Source of the DNA: CAWUFC02 sp963921335
Lineage (GTDB): Bacteria > Pseudomonadota > Gammaproteobacteria > Pseudomonadales > Halieaceae
Direction of reading: 5' to 3'
Assembly (NCBI GenBank): GCA_963921335.3
Contig: CAWUFC020000001.1
Span: 1,674,001 to 1,738,000 of the forward strand
Length of the DNA: 64,000 bases
Shown: positions 26,436-35,148 of the stretch, one piece after another
Layout: every line of letters starts with the position of its first letter
How positions within the stretch are numbered: the stretch's first letter is position 1
The notes under the pieces: generated by a model
What the model saw: the letters and a program-made list of their open reading frames with translations, nothing else
Told to the model about the DNA's origin: nothing
Databases searched by the model: none
Translations under genes and position numbers: made by a program

Positions 26436-27578
26436 ATGTTTAAGAAGCTGTCTATCCTAATCCTGGGTTGTGTGATGGTTGCCCAGGTACAGGCGCAGGA
26501 TACCTCTGCATTTCGCGAGCAAGTACAAACCATGTTTGTGGCCTATTATGGTCGCCCCGGCGATGAAGGTGGCATCAACTTCTGGGCCAACGAACTGGTT
26601 GGCGTGAATGGCAACTTGTCAGCCATTATTGACTCTTTCGGTAATAGTGTGGAATTCCAGAGCCGCTTTGGCGATCTGGATGACGAAACCCTGGTTAACA
26701 ACATCTTCTTACAGCTGCTTGGCCGGGATGCAGACGCCGGCGGTCTCGCGTTTTACGTGGGAGAGTTGCAGGCTGGTCGTATCACACTGGCGTCCATGGC
26801 TTTGGATATCGCCAACGGTGCCCAGAACGAGGACGTTGATACCATCGCCAATAAACTGGAAGTCGCCAACGCTTTCACCGAGGGTTACCTGGTGGCCAAT
26901 GTCCGTTACGAAGGTGACCAGGCGGCCGAAGATGCCAAGCTGTTGATGAATAACGTCGATGCGACTGACGCTTCGGTTACCCAGGCGCTTGCTGAGCTGC
27001 CGGTGCTGCTGGAGACCTTCCCCGCGGGCGGTGCTATTCGCGTTCAGGTCGAGACCCTTTTGGGCAGCTTTGTGATGGAGATGTATTCAGACGAGGCGCC
27101 CGTGACGGTAGCCAATTTCCTGGAGTACGTTGACTCGGATTTCTACGACGACACCATTTTTCACCGGTTGGTCCAAGGTTTCGTGCTGCAGGGTGGTGGT
27201 GTTGTTTTCGAACCGGAAAATCCCACTCAGTTCAGATTGAAAGAAACGAACGATCCGATCGTGAATGAGTCTGATAACGGATTGTCCAATACGGTGCTTA
27301 CGGTAGCTATGGCTCGTACCGCAGAACCAGACACTGCTACTTCACAGTTTTATATCAATCTGGCGGATAACACGGGTCTTGATTACCAGGAAGGCGAACC
27401 GGGTTACGCAGTTTTTGCAAAAGTGATTTCCGGCGAAGACGTTGTGGCCCAGTTAGTTAATGCGCAGCAATTTACTCTCAGTCCACCGGTGGCGGGTGTA
27501 GGTTCCGAGGTGCCGGTTATTCAGTCGGAGAATAACCTGTTTGTGCTCTATGTCTACGCGATCCGGCGTACTCCCTGA
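26436..27578 (+). CDS. Secreted DUF4214 - cyclophilin-type peptidyl-prolyl isomerase fusion
   Basis: This 380-residue protein has a signal peptide (cleavage likely after VQA at residue 20). DUF4214-like repeats with YYGRPGDEGGINFW (about 38-50) and LLGRDADAGGLAFYVGEL (about 94-111) follow. A complete cyclophilin domain occupies about 200-378, with the family segments FHRLVQGFVLQGG and SQFYINLADN. Cyclophilins catalyse proline cis-trans isomerisation. DUF4214 is of unknown function and is usually found in secreted or surface proteins. The ATG at 26436 is chosen because the signal peptide begins there; a GTG at 26427 adds three residues. Confidence 0.85.
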   Translation: MFKKLSILILGCVMVAQVQAQDTSAFREQVQTMFVAYYGRPGDEGGINFWANELVGVNGNLSAIIDSFGNSVEFQSRFGDLDDETLVNNIFLQLLGRDADAGGLAFYVGELQAGRITLASMALDIANGAQNEDVDTIANKLEVANAFTEGYLVANVRYEGDQAAEDAKLLMNNVDATDASVTQALAELPVLLETFPAGGAIRVQVETLLGSFVMEMYSDEAPVTVANFLEYVDSDFYDDTIFHRLVQGFVLQGGGVVFEPENPTQFRLKETNDPIVNESDNGLSNTVLTVAMARTAEPDTATSQFYINLADNTGLDYQEGEPGYAVFAKVISGEDVVAQLVNAQQFTLSPPVAGVGSEVPVIQSENNLFVLYVYAIRRTP

Positions 27579-27585
27579 ACGCTAA

Positions 27586-27602
27586 CGGGGGCGCTGCCCC
27601 CG
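27586..27602. terminator. Hairpin between convergent genes
   Basis: CGGGGGC (27586-27592) and GCCCCCG (27596-27602) form a 7-bp all-GC stem with a 3-nt loop in the 31-nt gap between two convergent genes. There is no long T-run on either side, so it may act weakly or in both directions. Confidence 0.55.
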
Positions 27603-27609
27603 CCATTCC

Positions 27610-28386
27610 CTATTTGCTGAACATGTCCTTGAGGGCGTTCAGTTTTTTCTTGTCGTCTTCGTCAAGATTCTTGTCGAGCTGTTTCTCTAGTTCTTTCTGG
27701 GCCGCCTCCTTGGCTATTTTTTCAAGATGCTTGGAGGCAGCTTTTTCTACTCTTTTCACCAGAATGCCGGTGATGCGGTTGGCTAACTGCTGTGGGGTCA
27801 GCCCGGTTTCCTTGTCGCCGATATTGTTGATGCGGATGTCCGGTATATCCAGAGATTTTTCCCCCCACTGGCTGGTCAGCAGGCTGGCGCTATTATTGAT
27901 CACACTGAGCTTCTCTATCATCAGCCGCACGTCCGCGGTGCTTTCGCCAGCGGTGGGAGCTGGCTGCTCCGCTGGCTGACCTGAGCCCTGCATGCCGTTG
28001 AGCAATTCAGTCAGGTTGGTACTGGCCATTTTTTGCTCGGCTTGCAGTAGCGCGCCATCCACGAGGACTTCTCGAATAACGATCACCGGGCCGGTAAGGC
28101 TGGTGGGATCAATTTCAAGCGCGACCTGATCCATGCTGAAGGCATTGGGCGTTGAGTAACCCGCCGGGTTGGCAATGCGCAATCCGTGCAGTTCACCGCG
28201 GCCGTCCTGCAGTGACAGCTGGACCTGTTGCAGGGTCACGGCAGTGCCAACAGCCTGGCTGCCAGCAGACTCAATGACCTGCTTGATAATGCCGTCCAGG
28301 TTTTTCAGTAACAGGCTCGCCACGATTGCGATTGCGGCTATGACGGCGATCAGTACGCCGGCGCCAATTTTCACTGCCTTGCTCAT
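27610..28386 (-). CDS. AsmA-like membrane-anchored periplasmic protein
   Basis: This 258-residue protein has a single N-terminal membrane helix (about 7-28). The region LQQVQLSLQDGRGELHGLRIANPAGYST resembles the start of AsmA/DUF748 family periplasmic domains, and the C-terminal tail (about 205-258) is highly charged and Lys/Glu-rich. AsmA-like proteins bridge inner and outer membranes and are implicated in lipid transport. This one is short and lacks the C-terminal AsmA domain, so function is uncertain. The ATG at 28386 is chosen where the membrane helix begins; an in-frame ATG at 28419 has no visible advantage. Confidence 0.7.
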   Translation of the reverse strand: MSKAVKIGAGVLIAVIAAIAIVASLLLKNLDGIIKQVIESAGSQAVGTAVTLQQVQLSLQDGRGELHGLRIANPAGYSTPNAFSMDQVALEIDPTSLTGPVIVIREVLVDGALLQAEQKMASTNLTELLNGMQGSGQPAEQPAPTAGESTADVRLMIEKLSVINNSASLLTSQWGEKSLDIPDIRINNIGDKETGLTPQQLANRITGILVKRVEKAASKHLEKIAKEAAQKELEKQLDKNLDEDDKKKLNALKDMFSK

Positions 28387-28451
28387 CGAATAGACCTCAG
28401 TGATGCAGATGTGTCCCACTACTATAGATCACATTGTGGGGCTTGGGCATA

Positions 28452-30044
28452 ATGTCGCGCATGTATCATCGCTACTTCGGCCTGCAGGAAGAACCGTTCA
28501 CCATCGCTGTGAACCCTCGCTACCTGTTCATGAGCGACCGCCATCGAGATGCCCTGGCGCATATGCTCTACGGCGTCGGTTCCGGGGGTGGCTTCGTGCT
28601 GCTGACCGGCGAAGTGGGCACCGGCAAAACCACCATCAACCGCTGCCTGCTCGAGCAGTTACCTGCTGACACAGATATCGCCATCGTTCTCAACCCTGCT
28701 CTGAACGCCGAAGAACTGCTGGCAACCGTATGCGATGAATTGAATATTGCCTACGAGCCTGGGCAGGCCACACTGAAGCAGCTGACTGATCGCCTGCACG
28801 CCTTCCTGGTGGATAACCACCAGCGCGGCAGGCGCACGGTCTTACTGATCGATGAAGCCCAGCATCTGCAGTTTGACGTGCTGGAGCAGATTCGCCTGTT
28901 GACGAATCTTGAGACCAATACCCAGAAACTGTTGCAGATTATCCTGGTGGGGCAGCCAGAGCTGTCCGAGATGCTGTCGCGGCCCGAATTGCGCCAGCTC
29001 AATCAGCGCATCTCCGCCCGTTTTGAACTTCAGCTCCTGAACCTGCCTGAAACCCAGGCTTATATTCAGCACAGGCTGCAGGTTGCGGGCGACTCCTCGG
29101 TGCAACAGATTTTTCCGTCGAAAGTCGTCAGGGCGGTTTACAAGCGCACCGGCGGTGTGCCCCGGCTAATAAACCTGCTGTGCGACCGCATGTTGTTGGG
29201 CTGCTATGGCCAGAACAAGTCTCGGGTTGATATGTCCATGTATCGCAGTGCCGAGGCCGAAGTGTTTGGTCGATCCGAATCGAGCCCTGCCAGCCAGCCC
29301 AAAACATTCGGCTGGGCGGCAACGGTTGCGCTCATGCTGGTGTTGATCTCAGGTCTGGCGTGGCTGGCGTTCCAGCCCGAACCGGTATCGCAATCTGTTT
29401 CTCCCCTGCCATCGGCGGCTCCGGGGAATGACGAGCCCGCTAAAGTGGCTGAAGCTTCGCCTGTCGTGCCGTCGCTGAGTTATTCTGCCGCACTGGCTCA
29501 ACTGGCCGCCCGGTCGGGTGTGCCCGCGGAACTGCTGGGCGCGCCCTGTGCTCGCTTGCAAGACAGCGGCTGGCAGTGTCTGCGCCTGCAGGCTGACAAT
29601 TGGAATGAGGTGCTCGACTATGGCCAGCCAGCGCTGCTGTCACTAGTGACCGCTGAGCGCTTTGAAGCCTGGTTAACCTTGTTACAACTGGATACCGAGT
29701 CGGCAATGGTGATCGCTGCCAGCGGTGAGACTCAAGAGATGCCAGTGGCCCAATTGGCCGAGCTCTGGAGCGGGGAGTTTACGCTGCTGTGGCGGCCGCC
29801 CGCCGCTTTCAGTCAGCCCCTTAGCGAAGGCATCAGCGACCCACTGGTGACATGGCTGGGTGAACAGTTTGCAGTGCTGGATGGTCAGTCTGTGGCGCTG
29901 GCCACCGCGGAGTTCAATGAAGCCCTGGCTCAGAGGGTGAGATTGTTTCAGCGGCAGCAAGGGCTGGATGAAGACGGTGTTGTAGGCATCAAAACGCTGA
30001 TGCGGCTGCAGGCCGTGCTGGCCCAGCAATCGGGGCAGGACTGA
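28452..30044 (+). CDS. gspA: ExeA/GspA-type AAA ATPase with peptidoglycan-binding domain
   Basis: This 530-residue protein begins MYHRYFGLQEEPF, typical of ExeA. Walker A GEVGTGKTT lies at residues 53-61 and Walker B TVLLIDEAQ at 129-137. A membrane helix is at about 287-306, and the C-terminal PG_binding_1-like repeat (VRLFQRQQGLDEDGVVGIKT) is near residue 500. In Aeromonas, ExeA with ExeB inserts the type II secretion secretin through the peptidoglycan. Here gspB follows with a 1-nt overlap. No other secretion genes are in the window. Confidence 0.88.
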   Translation: MSRMYHRYFGLQEEPFTIAVNPRYLFMSDRHRDALAHMLYGVGSGGGFVLLTGEVGTGKTTINRCLLEQLPADTDIAIVLNPALNAEELLATVCDELNIAYEPGQATLKQLTDRLHAFLVDNHQRGRRTVLLIDEAQHLQFDVLEQIRLLTNLETNTQKLLQIILVGQPELSEMLSRPELRQLNQRISARFELQLLNLPETQAYIQHRLQVAGDSSVQQIFPSKVVRAVYKRTGGVPRLINLLCDRMLLGCYGQNKSRVDMSMYRSAEAEVFGRSESSPASQPKTFGWAATVALMLVLISGLAWLAFQPEPVSQSVSPLPSAAPGNDEPAKVAEASPVVPSLSYSAALAQLAARSGVPAELLGAPCARLQDSGWQCLRLQADNWNEVLDYGQPALLSLVTAERFEAWLTLLQLDTESAMVIAASGETQEMPVAQLAELWSGEFTLLWRPPAAFSQPLSEGISDPLVTWLGEQFAVLDGQSVALATAEFNEALAQRVRLFQRQQGLDEDGVVGIKTLMRLQAVLAQQSGQD

Positions 30045-30838
30045 TGTCATTGATACTTGATGCGCTGCAGCGATCCGAACAGGAGCAACTGAGTGATGGC
30101 TCCCCCGATTTGAGCACCCGCCACCTGTCTGTTCAAGCTGAGTCTTCCCCCTGGCTGCCGCGTATATTGATGCTGCTGATGGTTTTGTTGGTCGGCGGAT
30201 TGGGCTGGTACCTGGGCACCAGGCAAAAGGGGTCAGAGCCGGCAGTTGATACACCGGTACTCCATACCCCGGCTGTGGAGGTGCAGGCGCCTGCAATCCC
30301 TGAAGCAGTGGATGCAGTCGAAGCCGTTCAGCCTGTTGTGGTAGCTGAGCCGTCTATCCCGCCCAGTCAAGACAAGGCTCAGACTCAGGTGGCAGATCTC
30401 TACCGGCAGGTGCAGTCCACTGCACCTGAAACCGCTGCGGGTAGCGGCACCCTATTGCCGCAGGTACCTCCAGAGCAAGCCGATGCTGAGCCGCGTGCGG
30501 AGCCAATCGTGGCTAATCCAGCGCTCGATGTGGATATTTTGACGACCGCGGTTCAGGAACAGTTGGAGGTTGCGGCACTGGATGAGCATCCTGCGCCATG
30601 GCTGAGCGAGCTTGCGCAGAATCGCAAGGACCGCATCCCGACGATTTTTTATCGCAAGCATGAGTGGTCTTCCAGTGTTGAGCAGAGCCGCGTGTTTTTG
30701 AATAAGGGCTCGTTCACAGAGGGCGATCAGGTCGCTCCCGGCCTCAGGCTTGTTGAAATACTGCCGCAATCCATCGTGCTCGAGTATGAGGGCCAGGCGT
30801 TTCGCCTGCGCGCTATGAACAGTTGGGTTAATTTGTGA
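30044..30838 (+). CDS. gspB: ExeB/GspB-like type II secretion assembly protein
   Basis: This 264-residue protein has the GspB N-terminus MSLILDALQRSEQEQ, one membrane helix (about 37-56), a long Pro/Ala/Glu-rich periplasmic linker (about 60-190) and a C-terminal domain with GDQVAPGLRLVEILPQSIVL followed by YEGQAFRLRAM, matching the T2SSB domain that contacts the secretin. It overlaps gspA by 1 nt and its stop overlaps the next start as GTGA, so the three genes are probably translated together. Confidence 0.85.
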   Translation: MSLILDALQRSEQEQLSDGSPDLSTRHLSVQAESSPWLPRILMLLMVLLVGGLGWYLGTRQKGSEPAVDTPVLHTPAVEVQAPAIPEAVDAVEAVQPVVVAEPSIPPSQDKAQTQVADLYRQVQSTAPETAAGSGTLLPQVPPEQADAEPRAEPIVANPALDVDILTTAVQEQLEVAALDEHPAPWLSELAQNRKDRIPTIFYRKHEWSSSVEQSRVFLNKGSFTEGDQVAPGLRLVEILPQSIVLEYEGQAFRLRAMNSWVNL

Positions 30839-31470
30839 ACGTTTTTCTCGGCACCTTCGATGGGGTGTTGGCTGCCATGTCCGCACATATGGACGTCGGC
30901 CAGGTGCGTTCGCAGCAGGGTAAGTTGCGTAATGCGCGGCTGGAGCGGAGCTTGCGCGAGGGCGGTACCGAATGGGATGAGCTGTCGGCGCGTGCGGACT
31001 TTGATCGTTGGGCTGAACAGCAGGGTCCAATTAATCTCTGCGTAGTAGCCGGTTTCGGTTATATCCTGAAGCAGGATTTTATTGATCGCTGTGCCACGGT
31101 GATCAATGTGCATCCGGGTCTGCTGCAACAGTGTCGGGGACCGCAGCCTGTTGCAGCGGCTATCCAGGCCAGACACGATCAGTTTGGTGTGTCTGTACAC
31201 AGGATCGATTCAGAGCAGATTGACGCTGGTCCCATCATTGAACAGCGGGCGCTGCCGATAGACTACACGCGCAGCTATCAGGTGAACTATCAGCGTATTA
31301 AGCAGTTGATGGCAGACCTGATTCAGGATCTGTTCAGTCGTCACGGTGACGGCGAGTGGCCGGCAGGAAGTGCCTGGCAGCCCGGTGAGAATAGCTACTT
31401 ACAGCGCTTACCGGCGGAGCAACTGGCTGCACTGGTGCGTGCACCGAACTTGTCGCGTTGGCAAGCATGA
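30835..31470 (+). CDS. Formyltransferase-domain protein
   Basis: This 211-residue protein has the formyl transferase catalytic core. The NVHPG motif provides the Asn and His of the N-H-D triad, and HRIDSEQIDAGPIIEQ provides the Asp. The N-terminus MNVFLGTFDG resembles methionyl-tRNA and sugar formyltransferases more than PurN, but no C-terminal OB domain is present. The substrate is unknown; a sugar-nucleotide or other amine is possible. The GTG start overlaps the gspB stop (GTGA). Confidence 0.75.
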   Translation: MNVFLGTFDGVLAAMSAHMDVGQVRSQQGKLRNARLERSLREGGTEWDELSARADFDRWAEQQGPINLCVVAGFGYILKQDFIDRCATVINVHPGLLQQCRGPQPVAAAIQARHDQFGVSVHRIDSEQIDAGPIIEQRALPIDYTRSYQVNYQRIKQLMADLIQDLFSRHGDGEWPAGSAWQPGENSYLQRLPAEQLAALVRAPNLSRWQA

Positions 31471-31522
31471 ATGAACCTGATAAGGTCTTTCGCGAAATAA
31501 CATAATCATGAGGTTCCAAGCG

Positions 31523-31852
31523 ATGAAATCCCTGTTTGCCTTTTTAGCACTGTTGCTGACAACCCAGGCCTATGCGGAATGCGTGCGCCCGGAGGCACCG
31601 GTGATTCCAGACGGCTCTACTGCCGACCTGGCGACCATGGTGGAAGGGCAGAAGGCGGTTAAAGCCTATGTTGCCGACAGCGAAGCCTACCTTGACTGTC
31701 TGAACAAGGAAGGTGAGGCGTCGATGGAGACTGAATCCGACGAAGAGAAAATGGCTCGGATTGAAGAGCACAATTCATCGGTGGACTCCATGGAAGCTGT
31801 TGCCAATGAATTCAATGAAGAAATTCGCGAGTACAAAGAGCAGAATCCCTGA
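31523..31852 (+). CDS. Small secreted acidic protein of unknown function
   Basis: This 109-residue protein has a clear signal peptide (MKSLFAFLALLLTTQAYA, cleavage before ECVRPE). The mature part is short, acidic and helical, with two cysteines (in AECVRPE and YLDCLNKEG) that could form a disulfide in the periplasm. The ATG at 31523 is preferred to one 15 nt upstream because the signal peptide starts there. No family is recognised. Confidence 0.75.
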   Translation: MKSLFAFLALLLTTQAYAECVRPEAPVIPDGSTADLATMVEGQKAVKAYVADSEAYLDCLNKEGEASMETESDEEKMARIEEHNSSVDSMEAVANEFNEEIREYKEQNP

Positions 31853-31889
31853 TTCGCGATCTGCGCTTATTCGCTTGCGCTAATTAATT

Positions 31890-32402
31890 CTATTCAGAAT
31901 AAGTAAAGGGCAGCGCTGGCTTGTAGGGCAGGGCGAGGTTGTAGGCCTTGTTGTATACCGCCAGCACCCATACACGCGCACCCGCTTCGACCCTGCGCGA
32001 TATCATGGTGATTGGGAACAGGTGGTAGTCCGTGCCGGGCATTTGCAGGGCCCGGCTGCGCCCCAGTTGGTCCTCGTAAACCACCCACTGCATGCCTAGC
32101 TCAGCGGCCAGCAGGTCGCCCAATACCACGCCCATGGATTGCAGGATCTCGGTTTCATCGGCGCGAACAAGGCGCTGGTCGAGTAGTTTTTGCAGCAGGT
32201 CAAGGTCATTCACTTTGTCGCCATTGACCTGCTGACCGAGCCGGGGCCGCGCCAGTTCGTCAATTCTTGCCCGCTGAATCTGTAGCCATTGCCGATCGAT
32301 GGCACTCAGTGCCGAGACCTGGACTTGGCCTTCCTGTGCCTGCACAGATACTGCGAACAGTGTGGCCAATACCAGTAAAATCAGGGAATGCAGGTGCTTC
32401 AT
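31890..32402 (-). CDS. Secreted protein, DUF3806-like
   Basis: This 170-residue protein has a signal peptide (MKHLHSLILLVLATLFAVSVQA). The mature domain includes LGDLLAAELGMQWVVYEDQLGRSRAL and ends LALPYKPALPFTYSE. The pattern resembles the DUF3806 family of small periplasmic proteins, but that match is from memory and function is unknown. The start at 32402 is chosen at the signal peptide; an upstream frame would extend into the divergent dapA promoter region. Confidence 0.7.
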   Translation of the reverse strand: MKHLHSLILLVLATLFAVSVQAQEGQVQVSALSAIDRQWLQIQRARIDELARPRLGQQVNGDKVNDLDLLQKLLDQRLVRADETEILQSMGVVLGDLLAAELGMQWVVYEDQLGRSRALQMPGTDYHLFPITMISRRVEAGARVWVLAVYNKAYNLALPYKPALPFTYSE

Positions 32403-32477
32403 TGGTCTGTATCTCCCGCCCCGGTTGTTATCTCCGTCGTGGCATGGATAATGGCGGTCTTCCATTGGAGTTCAATC

Positions 32478-33353
32478 ATGATTAGCGGCAGTTTGGTTGC
32501 TCTCGTGACGCCCATGCACGATGATGGGACAGTCGACTGGGAAAGTCTAGATTCCCTGCTCGAGATGCACGTAGCCCAGGGCACTGGCGGTATTGTAGCC
32601 GTCGGCACCACCGGTGAATCCGCCACATTATCGGTTTCAGAGCACTGTGATGTGATCGCACGCAGTGTGCGCACTGTGGCGGGCAAAATACCTGTTATTG
32701 CCGGTACCGGCGCCAATAACACCACCGAGGCCATAGAGCTGACGGCAGCAGCCCAGCGCGTGGGTGCTGACGCCTGCCTGCTGGTTACACCCTATTACAA
32801 TAAACCCACGCAGGAAGGGCTGTATCAGCACTACAAGAAAGTGGCTGAGGCGGTACCTATTCCCCAGATTCTCTACAATGTGCCCGGTCGTACCGGCGTC
32901 AATATGTTGCCGGAGACCGTGGCGCGACTTGCTGACGTTGAGAATGTCGTGGGTATCAAAGAAGCCACCGGTGATCTCGAGCAGGGACGTCGGGTGCTGG
33001 AACTGGTGGCGGGTCGCATGCAGGTCTTTTCAGGCGATGATCCCACTGCCATGGAGCTTATGCTGATGGGAGGCGAGGGCAATATCTCTGTCACCGCCAA
33101 TGTTGCACCGCGCGCCATGGCCGATTTGTGTGCCGCGGCGATGGCTGGTGATCGCGACACGGCGCAGTCATTCCACGATCTGCTGACGCCGCTTAACGCG
33201 GCCCTGTTTCTCGAATCTAATCCCATTCCCGTGAAATGGGCCCTGCAACGCATGGGCCTGATGGGCGGGGGTATTCGACTGCCGCTGACGCCACTGGCTG
33301 ATGCCTATCATGCAGATGTGGAGGCTGCCCTGCGCGCAGCAGACCTGATTTGA
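32478..33353 (+). CDS. dapA: 4-hydroxy-tetrahydrodipicolinate synthase
   Basis: DapA condenses pyruvate with aspartate semialdehyde, the first committed step to diaminopimelate and lysine. The 291-residue TIM barrel shows GTTGESATLS, the Tyr-containing LYNVPGRTG near residue 134, and the Schiff-base lysine in GIKEATGDL near residue 161. A GGAG lies about 9 nt upstream of the ATG. The bamC gene overlaps the stop codon by 1 nt, the usual dapA-bamC arrangement of gammaproteobacteria. Confidence 0.96.
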   Translation: MISGSLVALVTPMHDDGTVDWESLDSLLEMHVAQGTGGIVAVGTTGESATLSVSEHCDVIARSVRTVAGKIPVIAGTGANNTTEAIELTAAAQRVGADACLLVTPYYNKPTQEGLYQHYKKVAEAVPIPQILYNVPGRTGVNMLPETVARLADVENVVGIKEATGDLEQGRRVLELVAGRMQVFSGDDPTAMELMLMGGEGNISVTANVAPRAMADLCAAAMAGDRDTAQSFHDLLTPLNAALFLESNPIPVKWALQRMGLMGGGIRLPLTPLADAYHADVEAALRAADLI

Positions 33354-34396
33354 TGCTGAGACTGTCCCTGATTGTCCTGCTAATGCTGGGTGCACTCGGC
33401 GGATGTAGTTGGCTGACCGGTGACGAGGGTTATTTTCGTGATCGCAGTGATGACTACAGAAAGGCCCGTTCCGAACCTGAATTGCAGGTGCCGGCAGGTA
33501 AAGATACAGAGTCACTGCAACAGCTCTATGTGATTCCCCCGATTACTGAAGACATCCGTGTCACCGGTGAATTCGAAGCGCCGCGTCCCGCTCCGCTGGT
33601 AGCGGGTGCTTCTGACGAATTAGTGCGTATTCAAAGGCTTGGCAGCGAGGAGTGGATGCTGGTCAGCATTGCGCCCGGACAGTTGTGGCCGCAGGTACGT
33701 GGTTACCTGAGTCAAAACGCAGTGCCGGTTGCTCGGCTGGAGGCGCGGCAGGGCATCATTGAATCCGCCTGGATTCCCGGCCAGGAAGGCAAGATGGCTC
33801 AGCGGTTCCGCTTCCGCATCGAACAGGGTGTGCAGCGCAATACCGCCGAGCTGCATGTGCTGCAAATGTACCAGGCCGGCGACATCGGCAGCTGGCCGGC
33901 TGTATCAGCGGACCCCGAAGAAGAACGCGTGATGCTGCGGGAACTGGCGCAGTTCGTCGCCAACAATGTGGAACAGGCGTCGGTGTCGATGATGGCCCAG
34001 CAGGCGATCTCCGCCAGTGGTCGGGTCAGCATGCAAGAAGACAAGGACGGCAATCCGTTCATCAAGCTGGACCTGCCCTTCCACCGGGCGTGGGCTTCCA
34101 TGGACCGGGCAGTGCGGGATGCCAGCTTCAAGATCCTCGATCGCGATCGTAGCAAGCAGGCCTACTTCATCCACTATGTAGCACCGATTGATGAGGATTC
34201 CGGCTGGCTGGACTGGTTGTTCGATAATGATGACGATGCCCCGGCAGCAGAGCTGGAACAGTATGACTACCGCCTGCAGTTGGACACCATCACTGAGGAG
34301 TCCGTGCATATCACGATTCATCGCCAAGACGGTGGCCCCCTTACCCAGAGTCACGCCCAGAGCATTCTGGCTATGATCAAGGGCAACATCAGCTAG
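33353..34396 (+). CDS. bamC: Outer-membrane protein assembly lipoprotein BamC
   Basis: This 347-residue lipoprotein has a signal peptide with lipobox LGGC (Cys near residue 18) and then a segment DRSDDYRKARSEPEL resembling the unstructured BamC N-terminal region that binds BamD. Two helix-grip domains follow. BamC is an accessory component of the BAM complex on the periplasmic face of the outer membrane. It sits directly after dapA (TGATG) and before an MBL hydrolase, as in pseudomonads. Confidence 0.9.
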   Translation: MLRLSLIVLLMLGALGGCSWLTGDEGYFRDRSDDYRKARSEPELQVPAGKDTESLQQLYVIPPITEDIRVTGEFEAPRPAPLVAGASDELVRIQRLGSEEWMLVSIAPGQLWPQVRGYLSQNAVPVARLEARQGIIESAWIPGQEGKMAQRFRFRIEQGVQRNTAELHVLQMYQAGDIGSWPAVSADPEEERVMLRELAQFVANNVEQASVSMMAQQAISASGRVSMQEDKDGNPFIKLDLPFHRAWASMDRAVRDASFKILDRDRSKQAYFIHYVAPIDEDSGWLDWLFDNDDDAPAAELEQYDYRLQLDTITEESVHITIHRQDGGPLTQSHAQSILAMIKGNIS

Positions 34397-35148
34397 TGAG
34401 AATTGCCTCGCTGGGCAGTGGTAGCCGCGGTAATGCCACCCTTGTCCAGCATGGCGAGACCCTTTTAATGGTCGACTGTGGCTTCAGCCTGCGCCAGACA
34501 GAACAGCGTATGGCACGGCTGCAGGTCAGGCCCGAACAGCTCGACGCGATCCTGGTGACCCACGAGCATAGTGATCACTGTTCAGGGGTCGAACGTCTGT
34601 CGCGCCGCTATGATATTCCTGTGTATATGACCGTCGGCACGCTGGCCAGCGGGCGCTGCAGTGAAGTAGCGGTACTGGGTCATTTTCAGAGCGAGTGCGC
34701 TTTCCAGATTGGTGATATCCATGTTTTGCCGGTGGCGGTACCTCATGATGCCCGGGAGCCCTGTCAGTTTGTGTTCAGCTGTGGCGCCCAGCAGCTGGGA
34801 GTGCTCACAGATCTTGGCAGCGTCACCCCGCTGGTGCTGGAGGCCTTTTCTGCCTGCCAGGTGCTGCTGCTGGAGTGTAACCACGATCTGGATATGCTGG
34901 CCCGTGGCCCATACCCCGAGTCACTCAAGCGCCGGGTCGGCGGAGACTGGGGGCATCTGAGTAATGCACAGGCTGCAGGATTGCTTGCTCGGCTGGCCTC
35001 AGTGCCAGAGCATCTTGTCATCGCGCATATCAGCGACAAAAACAACTGCCCCGAAGCCGTCAGCCGGTCGCTGACAGACGTTTGGAGCGGCAATGAACCG
35101 ATTTGGGCCGATCAGGAAGCGGGCTTTGACTGGCTGGAGTGCCGCTAG
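34396..35148 (+). CDS. MBL-fold metallo-hydrolase (YycJ-like)
   Basis: This 250-residue metallo-beta-lactamase fold protein has the metal-binding motif THEHSDHCSG near residue 55, LTDLGSVTP and a C-terminal VIAHISDKNN segment. YycJ-type proteins resemble nucleases of the beta-CASP superfamily, but the substrate here is not known. The GTG start overlaps the bamC stop by 1 nt. In many relatives purC follows; here a convergent lipoprotein gene does. Confidence 0.88.
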   Translation: MRIASLGSGSRGNATLVQHGETLLMVDCGFSLRQTEQRMARLQVRPEQLDAILVTHEHSDHCSGVERLSRRYDIPVYMTVGTLASGRCSEVAVLGHFQSECAFQIGDIHVLPVAVPHDAREPCQFVFSCGAQQLGVLTDLGSVTPLVLEAFSACQVLLLECNHDLDMLARGPYPESLKRRVGGDWGHLSNAQAAGLLARLASVPEHLVIAHISDKNNCPEAVSRSLTDVWSGNEPIWADQEAGFDWLECR

